From Phycisphaerae bacterium (GTDB lineage: Bacteria > Planctomycetota > Phycisphaerae > Phycisphaerales > SM1A02): a stretch of DNA of 5,358 bases. Under the pieces are notes generated by a model, which saw only the letters and a program-made list of their open reading frames with translations, searched no databases and was not told where the DNA came from. Below, piece after piece: positions 1 through 5,358 of the stretch (its first letter is position 1; each line of letters opens with the position of its first letter). Made by a program: the position numbers and the translations under genes. Location of the stretch: NCBI GenBank assembly GCA_002690755.1, contig NZFT01000047.1, positions 12,588 through 17,945 on the forward strand. Direction: 5' to 3'.

Positions 1-1799
1 CCGACCAGCCTGACGCCGGGGAAGTCGAGCCCCTTGGCGATCATCTGGGTTCCCGCGAGCAGCCGGATCTCGCCGGTCCTGAAGCGTTCGAGGACGTCGT
101 GGAAGTCGTCGGCGGTGCCCATCGCATCGGAATCGACTCGGACCATCGCGCCGGCCCGGGCGAGGTCCGGATGAAGTCGAGCGAGGTCCTCCTCGACCCG
201 CTGGGTACCGAGGCCGAACACCGTCGTACGTTTGCTGCAGAGGGGGCAGGTGGGGGGGAGCCGGAGCTGGGCGTCGCAGTGGTGGCACCGGACCCACCGT
301 TCCCGGGTCGCGGTACCGGCCGCCTGATGGCAGATCATGCCGGCGTCGCAGTCGGTGCAGGTCATGACCCAGCCGCATCGATGGTCGGGGCAGGCGATGT
401 AGTTGGCGTATCCGCGACGATTGAGGAGGAGGATGACCTGTCCACCGGCGGTGAGCGTTCGGCCGATCGCACCACTCAGACGCGGGCCGAGCAGTCGGGC
501 ACCGCCTCGCTCGAGATGTCGTCTTTCCTCGGCGAAGTCGACGATCTCGATCTTCGGGAGTGACAGCCCCGGGGCCCGTTCGGGCAGTCGGTGCAGATGG
601 CTGCGGCCGGCCTTGGTCGCGTTGTGCCAGCTCTCGAGGGCCGGGGTCGCTGACCCCAGGACCACGGGGCAGTCCGCGAGCTGGGCTCGACGGATCGCGG
701 CGTCGCGCCCGTGATAGCGGGGGGCCTGATCCTGCTTGTAGGAGGCGTCGTGCTCCTCGTCGACCACCACGAGTCCGAGTTCACCATCCGGAATGGGGGC
801 GAAGACCGCGGATCGGGCCCCGAGAATGATCGTCGCCTCGCCGTCGGCGGTTCGCCGCCACTCGCGATGTCGCTGGGCGGCGGTGAGTCCCGAGTGAAGC
901 ACGGCCGCGGCGGCGCCGGGAAAACGGGCGAGCACCCGCGCCGTGGTCTGGGGGGTGAGGGCGATCTCGGGAACGAGAAACAGGACCTTTCGGCCTGCGT
1001 CGAGGACCTGGCGGGCGAGTCGAAGGTAGACCTCGGTCTTGCCGCTCCCGGTCACGCCGAAAAGAAGGTGGCTCGAGAAACCACCGCTCAGATGGTCACC
1101 GATCGCCTTGACCGCGGCCTGCTGGCCGGGATTGAGTTGGACTTCACGGTCGTCGAGACCACTTCCGGCCCGGGCGCGGGCCTCGACGACGGTGACGATC
1201 TCGATTGAAAGAAGCCCGAGTTCCGCCAGACGTCGGATCGTGGTGGTGCCGCCGACGCCGCTTCGCTCCGCGAGATCGTTGGACGCGATCGGCAGGTCCT
1301 CGGTGGGCGTCGCCAGCACGGCGTCGAGCACGGCCCGCTGTTTCGAGCCCAGCCGGGGTCGCGGGTCCGGTGGCGTCGGGTGCGGGCTGATCAGCAGGCG
1401 GGTGGCGGTCCCCACGCCTTTTCGGACGGCGGCCGGCACGAGATTGGCCAGCGTGATGCCGATCGGGCACACGTAATAGGAGGCGATCCACCGGGCCAGC
1501 TCGAGCAGTTCGCCCGGGAGTGCGGGGAGATCGTCGCTCCGGCGGATCATCGGCTTGATGCGATCGACCGCGACGCCGTCCTCCGCCAGCGCCTCCGCGT
1601 TGAGCTGGTCGACGACCGTCCCGGGAACTTCGGCGTTTCCCAGCCCGAGCGGCACGAGGACGCGATGCCCGGTGCGGACGGTCTCGCAAGTGGTTGGAAC
1701 GCTATAGAGGAGCCCGCCCGGGTATCGGTCGACGGCGCGTTCCACCGCGACGCGGATGAATCGGTCAGGAACCAGCGGTGGATCGAAGAGATCGCTCAC
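1..1799 (-). CDS. priA: Primosomal protein N' (PriA), replication restart helicase, C-terminus cut off by the window edge
   Basis: PriA is a cytosolic 3'-to-5' superfamily 2 helicase that recognises stalled forks and starts reloading of the replicative helicase. Reading the minus strand from the GTG at 1799 gives 599 uninterrupted codons. Residues about 13-125 look like the 3'-DNA-binding domain (IASYYVCPIG at 105-114), followed by a winged-helix-like part at about 150-210. The helicase core shows Walker A GVTGSGKT (248-255), FLVPEIALTPQ (274-284), the Walker B box DEEHDASYKQ (347 onward), GSATP (382-386), FGLGTQRVEEDL (528 onward) and GTQMIAKG (583-590). Eight zinc-ligand cysteines lie at 470, 475, 481, 484, 505, 508, 518 and 521. 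The first pair is CX4C, whereas E. coli PriA has CX2C. Roughly 130-150 C-terminal residues are missing to the left. GTG 1799 is chosen because the family N-terminus begins about 12 residues later. An in-frame ATG at 1913 would add a 38-residue extension without family character and would overlap the carA promoter. No Shine-Dalgarno sequence precedes the start. The family call is near certain; the start is less so. Confidence 0.97.
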   Translation of the reverse strand, partial: MSDLFDPPLVPDRFIRVAVERAVDRYPGGLLYSVPTTCETVRTGHRVLVPLGLGNAEVPGTVVDQLNAEALAEDGVAVDRIKPMIRRSDDLPALPGELLELARWIASYYVCPIGITLANLVPAAVRKGVGTATRLLISPHPTPPDPRPRLGSKQRAVLDAVLATPTEDLPIASNDLAERSGVGGTTTIRRLAELGLLSIEIVTVVEARARAGSGLDDREVQLNPGQQAAVKAIGDHLSGGFSSHLLFGVTGSGKTEVYLRLARQVLDAGRKVLFLVPEIALTPQTTARVLARFPGAAAAVLHSGLTAAQRHREWRRTADGEATIILGARSAVFAPIPDGELGLVVVDEEHDASYKQDQAPRYHGRDAAIRRAQLADCPVVLGSATPALESWHNATKAGRSHLHRLPERAPGLSLPKIEIVDFAEERRHLERGGARLLGPRLSGAIGRTLTAGGQVILLLNRRGYANYIACPDHRCGWVMTCTDCDAGMICHQAAGTATRERWVRCHHCDAQLRLPPTCPLCSKRTTVFGLGTQRVEEDLARLHPDLARAGAMVRVDSDAMGTADDFHDVLERFRTGEIRLLAGTQMIAKGLDFPGVRLV

Positions 1800-1805
1800 A
1801 GTGCG

Positions 1806-1834
1806 AGTGTACGGCTCGATCCAGCGGATTCCGC
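1806..1834 (-). promoter_or_regulatory. Candidate priA promoter with the -10 close to the start codon
   Basis: On the minus strand TACACT occupies 1811-1806 and matches the sigma-70 -10 consensus at the first, second, fourth and sixth positions. Only six bases separate it from the GTG at 1799, so transcription would begin at or next to the start codon. The hexamer 17 bp further upstream is GCGGAA (1834-1829), a poor -35. The absence of a Shine-Dalgarno sequence fits a leaderless messenger. The promoter call is inferred from sequence and position only. Confidence 0.35.
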
Positions 1835-1878
1835 GTTGCGGGCGGTTTGTGGACTTCCGGTCCGATGGGCGTCCGTCG

Positions 1879-1907
1879 GCCGAATTCGCGGGGGGGGTCG
1901 CTACACT
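1879..1907 (+). promoter_or_regulatory. Candidate carA promoter with a G8 tract in the spacer
   Basis: TACACT at 1902-1907 is a plausible -10 element and ends eight bases before the carA ATG at 1916. The hexamer 17 bp upstream is GCCGAA (1879-1884), a weak -35 that resembles the one at the same distance in the priA promoter. The spacer contains eight consecutive G residues (1890-1897). Transcription would start at about 1914-1916, giving a leaderless message or, if the GTG at 1940 is used, a leader of about 25 nt. Confidence 0.38.
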
Positions 1908-1915
1908 TCCCATCG

Positions 1916-3175
1916 ATGGTCATTCACGGTGGATATGACGTGCTCGATGACGGTCCCGGTTCGGACCGCCGCGTTCGAATCGCCCTGGAAAACGGTGCGG
2001 TCTTCGAGGGTCGGGGGTTCGGGGCATCCGTCGCGTCCGCCGGCGAGGTCGTCTTCAACACCGCGATGGGCGGCTACCAGGAAGCCCTGACCGATCCGAG
2101 CTACACCGGCCAGATCCTGGTGATGACGGCATCGGAGATCGGGAACTACGGGGTGAATTCCGAGGACTTCGAAAGCGACGCCATCGCCGTCGCCGGATTC
2201 GTCATCCGCGACCACTCCCGGGTCCGGTCCAATCATCGGGCCGACGACCATCTCCATCGCTGGCTCGAAACGGCTGGAATCCCCGGCCTCGCGGATCTCG
2301 ACACCCGGGCGATCGTCCGGATGTTGCGGGACGAGGGTGCGATGCGGGGCGTGATCGAATCCGACGAATCGGTCTCCGACGCGGCGTTGGTGGCTCGGGC
2401 GAGAGGGCTTGGCTCGATGAGCGGCTCGAATCTCGCCGCGGAGGTGGGTGCGACGGAACCCGGTGAATTCACCGAAGGCCTCGGCGAGTGGTCGCATGCG
2501 ATCACGGAACGGGCGGATGTGGATCGGCCGCTGGTGGTGGTCGCCCTCGACTGCGGGGCGAAGCGGAACATCTATCGAAATCTCCGGGAACGCGGCTGCG
2601 TGGTCCGGATCATGGCCCACGACACCCCGGCCGCCGTCCTTCAAGCGGCGTTCGCCGGTGGTGAGGTCGACGGTCTCTTCGTCTCGAACGGCCCCGGGGA
2701 CCCAGCGGCGGTCGAAACGACGATCGAAACGCTGCGGGTGGTCTCCGGTCAGATTCCGACCTTCGGTATCTGCCTCGGGCATCAGTTGCTGGCCCTCGCC
2801 CTCGGGGCGAAGACCTACAAGCTCAAGTTCGGTCACCGGGGTGCGAATCAGCCCGTGCGGTGCGAACTGACCGGCCAGGTCGAGATCACCAGCCAGAATC
2901 ACGGATTCTGTGTGGACGAGGCGTCACTTGCGGCGGTGGGCGGCGATGTCACGCATCGGCATCTGAATGATGGCACCGTGGCCGGGTTCCGGCACCTGGA
3001 ACGGCCGCTGTTCAGCGTTCAATATCATCCCGAAGCAAGCCCCGGACCGCACGATTCGGCCTACCTCTTCGACGCGTTCGTCCGAATGATGAGATCACGG
3101 AAGCCCCTGCAGAAAAAAGACTTCCATGTGATTCGGCCCGGAACGACTCCCGCGGATCAGCTCGTCACCCCCTGA
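1916..3175 (+). CDS. carA: Carbamoyl-phosphate synthase small subunit (glutamine amidotransferase chain)
   Basis: CarA hydrolyses glutamine and passes ammonia through a tunnel to the large subunit CarB, which makes carbamoyl phosphate for arginine and pyrimidine synthesis in the cytosol. From the ATG at 1916 the protein has 419 residues, against about 380 in typical CarA. The N-terminal CPSase domain is clear: LENGAVFEGRGFG, then GGYQEALTDPSYTGQI, IGNYGVN, and LDTRAIVRMLRDEGAMRG. The class I amidotransferase domain has VSNGPGDP, the nucleophile elbow FGICLGHQ with Cys286, KFGHRGANQPV, SQNHGF, and the QYHPEASPGPHDS block giving His371 and Glu373. The catalytic triad is therefore intact. The extra length is split between an N-terminal stretch and a basic C-terminal tail of about 20-25 residues ending at the TGA. 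No carB follows, so the partner must be encoded elsewhere. An alternative start is the GTG at 1940 (411 residues), which has an SD-like GGTGGA upstream. The identity is very secure; the exact start is not. Confidence 0.98.
   Translation: MVIHGGYDVLDDGPGSDRRVRIALENGAVFEGRGFGASVASAGEVVFNTAMGGYQEALTDPSYTGQILVMTASEIGNYGVNSEDFESDAIAVAGFVIRDHSRVRSNHRADDHLHRWLETAGIPGLADLDTRAIVRMLRDEGAMRGVIESDESVSDAALVARARGLGSMSGSNLAAEVGATEPGEFTEGLGEWSHAITERADVDRPLVVVALDCGAKRNIYRNLRERGCVVRIMAHDTPAAVLQAAFAGGEVDGLFVSNGPGDPAAVETTIETLRVVSGQIPTFGICLGHQLLALALGAKTYKLKFGHRGANQPVRCELTGQVEITSQNHGFCVDEASLAAVGGDVTHRHLNDGTVAGFRHLERPLFSVQYHPEASPGPHDSAYLFDAFVRMMRSRKPLQKKDFHVIRPGTTPADQLVTP
1928..1933 (+). promoter_or_regulatory. Shine-Dalgarno-like GGTGGA that could set an alternative carA start
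   Basis: GGTGGA lies six bases before an in-frame GTG at 1940. The upstream ATG at 1916 has no such site. If ribosomes use this element, CarA would be eight residues shorter. Both starts lie upstream of the conserved N-terminal domain, so conservation does not decide between them. Confidence 0.3.
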
Positions 3176-3215
3176 CCCGACTCGCTGGAGCCGGCCGAAG
3201 TCCATCCGCGTCGTC

Positions 3216-3237
3216 CGGGCGTCGGATCGACGTCCCG
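3216..3237 (+). terminator. Hairpin 41 bp downstream of carA, without a U-tract
   Basis: The segment folds into a nine-pair stem (CGGGCGTCG with CGACG plus CCCG, one bulged T at 3233) around a three-base GAT loop. No T-run follows, so it is not a classical intrinsic terminator. It could protect the 3' end of the carA message or mark a processing or Rho-dependent site. The structure is visible in the sequence; its role is inferred. Confidence 0.3.
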
Positions 3238-3387
3238 CCGCCGACCCACCCCATCCCCAGCATCGCCCTGCTCGTGTCGGCCTCCTCGGTCTTCCAGTCG
3301 GGATTGAAGACGTCCGGGCGGCGGATCCGCGGCGGGTTTTATCGCGTACATGGGGTATCAAGGCCGGACGCTGCGGACGCGTTCACG

Positions 3388-3420
3388 TCGAAAAAGGGAA
3401 CCCTCCCTCGTTTTTTTCGA
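3388..3420. terminator. Bidirectional intrinsic-terminator-like element
   Basis: A core stem AGGGA (3395-3399) and TCCCT (3404-3408) closes a four-base loop. On the plus strand seven T residues follow at 3411-3417. On the minus strand the A-run at 3391-3395 gives the matching T-run. The outer arms TCGAAAAA (3388-3395) and TTTTTCGA (3413-3420) are also complementary. The element is best placed to end carA transcription, about 240 bases past its stop codon, before the next promoter. It would also stop antisense transcription entering carA. The stem is short, so efficiency is uncertain. Confidence 0.6.
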
Positions 3421-3476
3421 GTCGTCGCGATGGTGTCAGGGTCCTTCGAATCCGTGTGGTCCGGATCAGCGACAGG

Positions 3477-3505
3477 TTGCGGTCGACAAGGGGCCGAAGT
3501 ACGCT
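3477..3505 (+). promoter_or_regulatory. Candidate promoter of the downstream exported-protein gene
   Basis: TTGCGG (3477-3482) and TACGCT (3500-3505) are separated by exactly 17 bp and match sigma-70 boxes at three positions each. The -10 resembles the TACACT hexamers before priA and carA. Transcription would begin near 3512, leaving a leader of about 134 nt whose first bases form a strong hairpin. It lies just beyond the terminator-like element, consistent with an independent unit. The call rests on sequence match and position only. Confidence 0.35.
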
Positions 3506-3512
3506 CTCGCAT

Positions 3513-3546
3513 TGCTCCACGGTGATGGAGCATGCCGCCAGCGGCA
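3513..3546 (+). promoter_or_regulatory. Two adjacent hairpins in the presumed 5' leader
   Basis: TGCTCCA (3513-3519) pairs perfectly with TGGAGCA (3526-3532) across a six-base loop. It is followed with no gap by TGCCGC and GCGGCA (3533-3546), which can form a five-pair stem with a four-base CCAG loop. If transcription starts near 3512, the first hairpin would sit at the very 5' end of the message, where such stems often slow decay. The function is inferred. Confidence 0.4.
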
Positions 3547-3582
3547 GACATGAATTGGTACTCAACGGCTCGAGGAAAGTCT

Positions 3583-3611
3583 CCCGGCCGTCGGGTGATG
3601 TGCCCCCCGAC
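3583..3611 (+). promoter_or_regulatory. Mutually exclusive stems upstream of the ribosome binding site
   Basis: CGGG at 3592-3595 can pair with CCCG at 3583-3586. Alternatively GTCGGG at 3590-3595 can pair with CCCGAC at 3606-3611. The two stems share bases and cannot form together. The second ends 17 bases before the Shine-Dalgarno sequence. This could be a switch in the leader, but short GC-rich stems of this kind also arise by chance. Confidence 0.2.
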
Positions 3612-3628
3612 TACGCACAACACCACCC

Positions 3629-3635
3629 AGAGGAG
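3629..3635 (+). promoter_or_regulatory. Shine-Dalgarno sequence AGAGGAG
   Basis: AGAGGAG is strongly complementary to the 16S rRNA 3' end and sits ten bases before the ATG at 3646. An in-frame GTG at 3637 is too close to be used with this site. It therefore fixes the start of the exported-protein gene, and it is the only classical ribosome binding site in the window. Confidence 0.75.
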
Positions 3636-3645
3636 TGTGATCGAT

Positions 3646-5358
3646 ATGGAATTTCTTTCGAGGTCTTTGGTCGCAGAACTTGGCCGCGGCATTGCCGCGA
3701 CCGTGATCACGGCGACGCTCATCGGCGCAGGCTCGACGGCCTGGGCCATGCAGGATGCGCCCGCGGAACCCGCGACCGATCCCGCCTCCGAGACGGCGAC
3801 GGATGATCCCGTCGCGACCGAGGAATCGGAAGTCGAAGCACCGCCGTCCACCGCCGACGCGATGGGCGCCGGTGGTCCGGCGATCACCCCGCCGGCGAGC
3901 ACGCCGGCCGAGGGGCTCGCGGATGCGATCGCCTCCGCCCGCAAGGCCATGCAGTCGGCCAACTGGCGACAGGCCATCGATGCCTGGACCTCGGTCCTCG
4001 CGATCGATGCCGGCAACACCGAAGCGAAGGCCGGATTGAAGCAGGCTCAGGCCATGCTCGACCAGGCTTCCACGATCGACAACGTCCAGGAAGACTTCTC
4101 CCTCCGCCGCCAGCGGCTGAAGGTGCAGTTCCAGGACGACATGGTGCGGTCCAACTCCTCCTACGACGAGGGTGACTACCGCAAGGCACGCGAAAACGCC
4201 GTGACCGCGCGACTCCGCGTCGATCAGGATCGTGGCGTGCTTCCCGCCGACCAGTACGAGTCGATGATGAAGCAGATCGACACCATGCTCGATCGCATCG
4301 CGACCGCGGAACAGCTCGAGAGTCTTGCCAAGGACGAGGCGAAGCGGGAGGAAGCCCGATCAGCCGCCGATTCCGAGCGTCGCAAGGAGCAGGCCGAGCG
4401 AGCGCGAACCATCAACGAGAGCCTCCAGCGGGTGCGTCAGCTCCAGATGGAACTCAAGTATGAAGAAGCGATCCAGGTGCTCGACACCGTGCTCTTCATC
4501 GACCCCCACAACCCGGCCGCCCTCGCCCTTCGCGACGTGATCGCGACGAGTCGGGTCTACCGCGAGTACTCCCAGACGCTTCGTCGTCGTGACTACGCCT
4601 TGAGCCACTTCACCCAGGAGAACCTCGAGGCGACCATTCCCCCGGCCACGAACATCAGCGGCCCCGGCCCTCGTTCGACCTCCGGTCTCATGGCCTATCC
4701 CGAAGACTGGCCGCAGCTCTCGATCCGTCGTGACGCCGCCGCCGGCTTCCGCGAGACCGAAGAGAACCGTCGTGCGATGTCCGAACTCGACCGCTCCATC
4801 GCGGTCAACTTCAAGAACAACTCGCTCGACCAGGTCATCTCCTACATGAAGAACGTCACTGGTCTGGAGATCTATCCGGACTGGAAGGCGCTCGACCTGA
4901 TCGGGATTCGTCCCGACACCGAAGTCGATCTCGAACTCGGTCAGATCTCGGCGGAGTCCGCCCTCCAGCGGATCCTCGAGCAGGTCGGCGACGATCTCGA
5001 CCGACCGGAATTCGCGGTGGAGGACGGCGTGGTCGTCATCTCCAGTGACGAAGCGCTCCGCAAGAAGACCGTGACCATCGTCTACGACATTCGCGACCTC
5101 CTCTTCGAGGTCCCCTACTTCGACAACGCCCCTGAATTCGACCTCAGCAGCTCGCTGCAGTCGGGTGGCGCCGGTGGTGGTGGTGGTGGTGGCTTCGGTG
5201 GCGGTGGCGGTGGCGGTGGTGGCTTCGGCGGCGGTGGCGGCGGCGGCGGCGGCTTCGGCGGCGGTGGCGGCGGCGGCGGTGGTGGCGGCGGTGGCGGAGG
5301 CGGAGGCGGAGGCGGAGGCGGTTGTGGTGGCGCCGGCGGTCGACCCCATGGCATCCTG
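3646..5358 (+). CDS. Exported TPR, coiled-coil and secretin-N0/STN-like protein with polyglycine tract, C-terminus cut off
   Basis: The frame is open for 571 codons to the right edge. Residues 1-34 form a Sec signal peptide: Arg6 and Arg14, a hydrophobic stretch 15-32, and an AWA cleavage site before Met35. An acidic linker rich in Ala, Pro, Thr and Glu spans about 35-88. Residues 91-135 look like a TPR pair (ANWRQAIDAWTSVLAID). Residues 222-265 are a Glu/Arg/Lys/Ala-rich coiled coil running into a second TPR-like unit at about 256-300 (KYEEAIQVLDTVLFIDPHNPAA). Residues 381-467 (VNFKNNSLDQVISYMKNVTG, then VDLELGQISAESALQRILEQVG and FAVEDGVVVISS) resemble the N0/STN domain of secretins and TonB-dependent receptors. 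YDIRDLLFEVPYF (480-492) then leads into 59 residues with 53 glycines (507-565). From memory this layout resembles planctomycete proteins annotated as general-secretion D-like or hypothetical. The missing C-terminus would show whether a secretin pore follows. Location is probably periplasm or outer membrane. The gene and its export are secure; the molecular function is inferred. Confidence 0.9.
   Translation, partial: MEFLSRSLVAELGRGIAATVITATLIGAGSTAWAMQDAPAEPATDPASETATDDPVATEESEVEAPPSTADAMGAGGPAITPPASTPAEGLADAIASARKAMQSANWRQAIDAWTSVLAIDAGNTEAKAGLKQAQAMLDQASTIDNVQEDFSLRRQRLKVQFQDDMVRSNSSYDEGDYRKARENAVTARLRVDQDRGVLPADQYESMMKQIDTMLDRIATAEQLESLAKDEAKREEARSAADSERRKEQAERARTINESLQRVRQLQMELKYEEAIQVLDTVLFIDPHNPAALALRDVIATSRVYREYSQTLRRRDYALSHFTQENLEATIPPATNISGPGPRSTSGLMAYPEDWPQLSIRRDAAAGFRETEENRRAMSELDRSIAVNFKNNSLDQVISYMKNVTGLEIYPDWKALDLIGIRPDTEVDLELGQISAESALQRILEQVGDDLDRPEFAVEDGVVVISSDEALRKKTVTIVYDIRDLLFEVPYFDNAPEFDLSSSLQSGGAGGGGGGGFGGGGGGGGGFGGGGGGGGGFGGGGGGGGGGGGGGGGGGGGGGCGGAGGRPHGIL
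5164..5340 (+). repeat. Low-complexity glycine-codon tract with a 30-bp period
   Basis: Within the exported-protein gene, 53 of 59 codons are GGN. The exceptions are Ala509, Phe517, Phe527, Phe537, Cys560 and Ala563. The three phenylalanines are exactly ten residues apart, giving a unit of one Phe and nine Gly (30 bp). A run of 22 glycines (538-559) follows. Glycine codons are zoned: GGT dominates at the left, GGC in the middle, and alternating GGC-GGA at the right. This pattern suggests successive replication-slippage expansions. Glycine-rich tracts of this kind usually act as flexible linkers. Confidence 0.9.
5293..5316 (+). repeat. Hexanucleotide microsatellite (GGCGGA)4
   Basis: Four perfect copies of GGCGGA lie inside the polyglycine coding tract. 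Gain or loss of a unit changes the protein by two glycines without shifting the frame. GGA is not used elsewhere in this tract, so this block probably arose by its own local expansion. Confidence 0.85.

Larger units (their letters stand above)
3176..3645 (+). other. Intergenic region without a convincing gene
   Basis: These 470 bp separate the carA stop from the next start codon. Open frames crossing it on both strands are short, Arg/Pro/Ser-rich and lack recognisable motifs or good ribosome binding sites, so none is called. From left to right it holds a hairpin just after carA (3216-3237), a perfect 10-bp palindrome GCGGATCCGC (3321-3330), an AT-richer patch (about 3337-3360), a symmetric terminator-like element (3388-3420), a candidate promoter (3477-3505), and several hairpins leading to a strong Shine-Dalgarno site. 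I saw no tRNA, riboswitch core or known small RNA that I could support. Confidence 0.6.

Noticed and set aside
1380..2090. 236-codon plus-strand open frame across priA and into carA
   Set aside because: It covers the priA coding strand in antisense, crosses the promoter region and overlaps carA in another frame. No motif or ribosome binding site supports it.
1901..2902. 333-codon open frame on the minus strand, antisense to carA
   Set aside because: It exactly shadows carA, whose motifs are unmistakable. Its translation has no recognisable domain and is the Arg/Asp/Gly/Val mix expected of the opposite strand of a GC-rich gene.
3321..3330. Perfect 10-bp palindrome GCGGATCCGC as an operator
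   Set aside because: Such short palindromes are frequent in GC-rich DNA, symmetry does not extend outward, and it is not close to a promoter I can support.
3095..3361. 88-codon minus-strand open frame downstream of carA
   Set aside because: It is Arg/Gly/Ser-rich without motifs, overlaps the carA 3' end, and lacks a Shine-Dalgarno sequence and a visible promoter.
3440..3455. TTCGAATCC, resembling the T-loop of a tRNA
   Set aside because: The preceding base differs from the usual GTTCGAATC context. No acceptor stem, D-arm or anticodon arm could be found upstream at proper spacing.
3572..3581. GAGGAAAGTC, resembling the conserved 5' motif of bacterial RNase P RNA
   Set aside because: RNase P RNA needs roughly 350-400 nt and further conserved elements. 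Only about 65 bases remain before a well-supported start codon, and the matching 3' motif is absent.
4360..5349. 329-codon minus-strand open frame beginning with an Ala/Thr-rich stretch
   Set aside because: The Ala/Thr stretch is the reverse complement of the glycine codons of the plus-strand gene read in another frame. The rest mirrors the coding gene and matches no family I know.
5115..5354. 79-codon minus-strand polyproline open frame
   Set aside because: It is the antisense of the GGN tract, which gives proline codons in this frame. There is no independent coding evidence.

Overview
The window is GC-rich bacterial DNA holding three protein-coding genes and one long non-coding stretch. 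Strong G/C preference at third codon positions, a lone carA, and a large exported TPR/secretin-N-like protein with a polyglycine tract together suggest a planctomycete, possibly of the Phycisphaerae. This placement is inferred from recalled family resemblance, not from a database search.

Left part (1-1799, minus strand): the first 599 codons of priA, the replication-restart helicase. Its C-terminus lies beyond the left edge. All core helicase motifs and eight zinc-binding cysteines are visible. Middle (1916-3175, plus strand): a complete carA, the glutamine amidotransferase subunit of carbamoyl-phosphate synthetase, transcribed divergently from priA. The 116-bp gap between them carries two outward-facing TACACT hexamers, each only 6-8 bases from a predicted start codon, so either gene could be transcribed with little or no leader.

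The stretch 3176-3645 (470 bp) shows no convincing gene. It holds a hairpin shortly after carA, a symmetric intrinsic-terminator-like structure with T-runs on both strands, a candidate promoter, and several hairpins in the presumed leader of the next gene. That gene (3646 to the right edge, plus strand) has a clear Shine-Dalgarno sequence. It encodes an exported protein with an N-terminal signal peptide, an acidic Pro/Ala/Thr-rich linker, TPR-like helices, a charged coiled coil, a domain resembling the secretin N0/STN fold, and a 59-residue segment containing 53 glycines. It continues past the right edge.

The first two genes are housekeeping (DNA replication restart; arginine and pyrimidine precursor synthesis) and have no evident functional link beyond a shared promoter region. 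The third is the least understood element: an envelope protein probably related to secretins. No mobile element, CRISPR array, tRNA or rRNA was seen.
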